Below, piece by piece: positions 61,660 through 64,000 of a stretch of 64,000 nt of DNA. The first letter of the stretch is position 1, and every line of letters starts with the position of its first letter. The DNA is taken from NCBI GenBank assembly GCA_963693085.1, contig OY856411.1, positions 1,353,694,050-1,353,758,049 of the forward strand, given 5' to 3'. The position numbers and the translations under genes are program-made. Origin of the DNA: Alisma plantago-aquatica (lineage: Eukaryota > Streptophyta > Magnoliopsida > Alismatales > Alismataceae). The notes under the pieces are model-generated. The model ran no database searches and was not told the origin of the DNA. It saw only the letters and a program-made list of their open reading frames with translations.

Positions 61660-62340
61660 CATTGTAAATAAAAAAAATTGAAGAAAACTTATTTATACAA
61701 ATTTTATGCTTACTTTCATAGCATTTACTTCATAAATAATAATTTATATTTTAGTACAATAATGTTATTTTTCTATAATCTGGAATGAAATATTTAAGAA
61801 TAAAATTATTTCATTTTTAACATTGAATGGTGATTTTATGTTTGAAATTATGAATACATGAATTTAGTAGAGAAAATACCTCAAGTGGTGAGATCTTCCT
61901 TGTGAATCAGAATTCCAGACCAGGAAGATAAGAAGATCGTCACCTAGAGAAAGAAATTGAGAAGATCATTGCCACAGAAAGAAGAGAAGTAGATTCAAAG
62001 CCAGAGAATATCTTATCCTCAGAAGCAAATAGAAAATCCACCTGCAGTAGCTTAGCCTCCAGAGCACTCTAGAGCAATAGAAGTTGCTAGGATGTGAAGA
62101 AGAAGAAGAGAAATGGATTTCTTATGTACCTTTGGGGGATGATATCGGCCACCTTATATAAGGAACCAATATGTCCCCACTGGGAACACATTGCCCCCAT
62201 GTGGCATCCGGTCGTAGACTCAACGACTATCTAGTTGTTGTGGGTAATGATCAGGAGCTGTGTGACAGCAATAAGTCTCTGTTGGAGATGCATTGTTGGT
62301 CAAACAACATCAGCATAGGTGTACTCAAACAATGTCTTTC
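61660..62340 (-). promoter_or_regulatory. MULE promoter and leader
   Basis: Upstream of the MULE start, the minus strand has the palindromic TATA-like CCTTATATAAGG (62,152-62,163), then a CT-rich leader. A donor-like CTTGAG/GTATTTTC near 61,880 may begin a 5' UTR intron ending close to the ATG at 61,651. It lies just inside the right TIR, where MULE promoters usually are. Confidence 0.5.
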
Positions 62341-62668
62341 GGTTCCCGACGTATTGGTCCCACAGAGAGACAATACATCTTGATTTGGGATGTATTGCTC
62401 TGTGGTGGAGTCAATGCATCCAGGATCAAGATGTCTTTCTCTCTCATAGAGAAATAAGTCCCGACTCCGAATGTATTGGCCCCACAACAGGGCAATGCGT
62501 TCTAGTCCGAGACATATTGCTCTAACATAGGGCAATGTGTCATCCGAGCGGACGTATTTCCCTCAGAAAGAGCAATACGTCTCCACCTAGGAATATTGGG
62601 AATTAAGTTCAAGACCATGCCATTTTGGTAATTAAAATGGTTAAACATGTCATTTTGCTTTTTTGGCC
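62340..62668 (-). repeat. MULE right terminal inverted repeat
   Basis: Inverted partner of 32,289-32,716. The outer 100 bp align well (GTTTAACCATTTTAATTA shared). The inner part has the same alternating GACGTATT/AATACGTC motif array with one unit fewer. Open frames on both strands here are repeat by-products. Confidence 0.85.
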
Positions 62669-62677
62669 TATTTGTTA

Positions 62678-63400
62678 TTTGGAGATGTTCGCCTTTCCAA
62701 ATTTTAGTATCGTTCACAGGTTTTATTATTTTAACAAACAAAGCACTTTAGTTATGGCATTATGATAATATATAGTTGATTTAGATAGTTGTTTTGAAAG
62801 AAAGAAAAATGTTCATGCATAATTGGTCTTAGATATGATTTCAGAAATCTTAATCTCCATACATAAAGGTTGATTAAATTACACTTAGGGTTTGTGTCAC
62901 GCTCCTCTGTGGCGACCTAGGAGGCGATCTTCCCACTTCCTTGGTGGGGAGGTCCTCCTCCCCTCTACCACCCATGGCATCCTTAGATAAATGCAAGGAG
63001 ACAACACTTACTACGGAGTCTTTAGAGAAAGGCAACGAGACAAATATAGATAACATGATCAATAAGAAGACTTAGAACCAAGTCCTGGGTGGAGCGCGGA
63101 CCTTTGAAAACATGACTATGCCCCGCTTGAGAAAGTTGATGGAAAGCGATTCATAACTATTTATGAGCCAACCTATGTGGCTATGGAAAGGTGTTGGGAA
63201 CACACAACAATTCTCTACGTGATGGGTTCATGGCATATACAATTATTTGAATTTATGAGGATCTATTTTTAATTAATGTTAAAGGTTAGAGGTCATTCTT
63301 TGTCACATGTTCACTCTTTGTATGGTGATTATATGTTGTGTTCATGTCCTTGCTTACTTGGTGTTTCACCCTTTCTCCTTTGCATCAATCTAGGTTAGGG
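62678..63400. other. Intergenic DNA right of the MULE
   Basis: No gene supported. A short GC-rich patch at 62,890-63,100 gives a small minus-strand frame without a known domain. Confidence 0.4.
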
Positions 63401-63404
63401 TTTT

Positions 63405-63960
63405 GTAATTGGATGGGTGAGGGTCGATGACTCATCATCCTGATGGGGGTCTATGTCTTTCCGTCATAGAATAGGGTCGATGGATTTCCATTCTGACTAG
63501 GATCGATTGTTTTCCATTCCGACCAGGGTTCATGACTGCTAGACAAGGGTGGTCAATGCCTATACACACCAAGTGGGGGATGGCTGCTTGACCCTGAGGG
63601 TCTAAGTCTATCTAACCAATGTTGATGTCTATCTAATAAAGGTTAATGGCTTCCATTTGATCAAGGTCCATGGTCTTCTAACTAAGGTTTATGGCCTTCT
63701 AACCGTGAAGGTCAATGACTATCTGACCAATGGTGATGGCTTGTATCAGACCAAGTTCAAGTTTAATAGCCTTATAAACATGAGGGTTGATGGCTATGTG
63801 GCCAAGGTCGATGGCATGGTTGCGTGAGGTTATCAATGGCCTAACTAGCCAAGTGGTTGATGGCTTGATTGGGGTAGGTGGTTGAAGGGTCATAAGACTA
63901 AGGAGGTCAATGGGTGTACTGGAAAAAGAAGTTAATGGGTCTAAAACACTTTTGGAAGGA
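63405..63960. repeat. Degenerate GGTCGATGGC minisatellite
   Basis: About twenty imperfect units of the form (A)AGGTC(A/G)ATGGCTT followed by CTAACCAA or CTGACCAA, with irregular spacing of about 24-33 bp, continuing towards the window edge. The minus-strand frame at 63,699-63,977 follows the repeat and shows no domain. Confidence 0.65.
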
Positions 63961-64000
63961 GATAATGTTGATGACAAGGTCCTTGGATGTGCATGTGCTC

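Larger units (their letters stand above)
32289..62668 (-). mobile_element. Mutator-like element (MULE) split by nested insertions
   Basis: The outermost element of the right half. Terminal inverted repeats start GGCCAAAAAATCAACATGGC at 32,289 and, reverse-complemented, GGCCAAAAAAGCAAAATGAC at 62,668. Outside them is a 9-bp target duplication with one mismatch (AATTTGTTA at 32,280-32,288, TATTTGTTA at 62,669-62,677), as expected for Mutator. Between the ends lie the pieces of a mudrA-type transposase gene with a plant mobile domain, all on the minus strand. The LARD-like element (32,722-40,949) and the copia element (43,331-60,575) are insertions. Without them and their duplications the MULE is about 4.9 kb, a normal size for an autonomous MULE. 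The gene is disrupted by insertion, frameshifts and an internal deletion. Confidence 0.9.

Overview
The window is plant nuclear DNA: AT-rich, dense with retrotransposons and DNA transposons, with eukaryotic introns and no bacterial features. The lineage is an angiosperm. A monocot is possible, but this is a weak guess from the style of the single host gene and the TE families. Only one host-type gene is supported: the first two exons of a TBL/xyloglucan O-acetyltransferase-type gene at 31.0-31.65 kb on the minus strand. Almost everything else is nested transposable elements, most of which I could delimit to the base by terminal repeats plus target-site duplications (TSDs).

Left half. 1-5.8 kb holds AT-rich intergenic DNA, a decayed LINE ORF1 (DUF4283 domain, minus strand) at 2.6-4.2 kb and a relic CACTA end at 5.5-5.83 kb. 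A GC-richer LTR-like host sequence (5.83-6.36 and 27.13-29.16 kb) is split by a 20.8-kb minus-strand LTR retrotransposon (6,364-27,128; 5-bp TSD ATGGC). Its LTRs are about 4.97 kb and its own internal part only about 2.9 kb. It carries gag zinc-knuckle remnants and no recognisable pol, so it is a LARD/TR-GAG-like non-autonomous element. Its internal part is interrupted by an 8.0-kb CACTA transposon (14,093-22,066; TSD AGT). This holds a broken TNP2 transposase and a second broken gene joining a Transposase_24-type protein to a Ulp1/C48 SUMO-protease-like domain.

Middle. 29.2-31.0 kb is featureless. The TBL exons and a promoter-like interval follow.

Right half. 32,289-62,668 is one Mutator-like element (MULE; imperfect TIRs in an array of GACGTATTG-type motifs; 9-bp TSD with 1 mismatch). 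It has been inflated from about 4.9 kb to 30.4 kb by nested insertions. (i) A LARD-like element, 32,722-40,949, has about 3.05-kb LTRs and a 2.1-kb non-coding interior. (ii) A copia element, 43,331-60,575 (TSD ATATG), lies on the minus strand. It contains (iii) a Sirevirus-like gag-only copia, 46,886-53,714 (TSD CATAA), and (iv) a Cassandra TRIM with 5S-rRNA-derived LTRs, 54,294-55,149 (TSD AATTC). The MULE gene (mudrA-type transposase plus plant mobile domain) is split by the copia element between 60.58 and 43.33 kb.

The order of events is readable: MULE first, then the LARD and copia insertions, then the Sirevirus-like element and Cassandra inside the copia. On the left the order is host LTR, giant-LTR element, CACTA. 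No mobile element here has an intact coding set. 62.7-64 kb is intergenic with a degenerate minisatellite. A cross-cutting observation is that several unrelated TE families each carry clusters of short CG-containing palindromes in otherwise AT-rich non-coding DNA.
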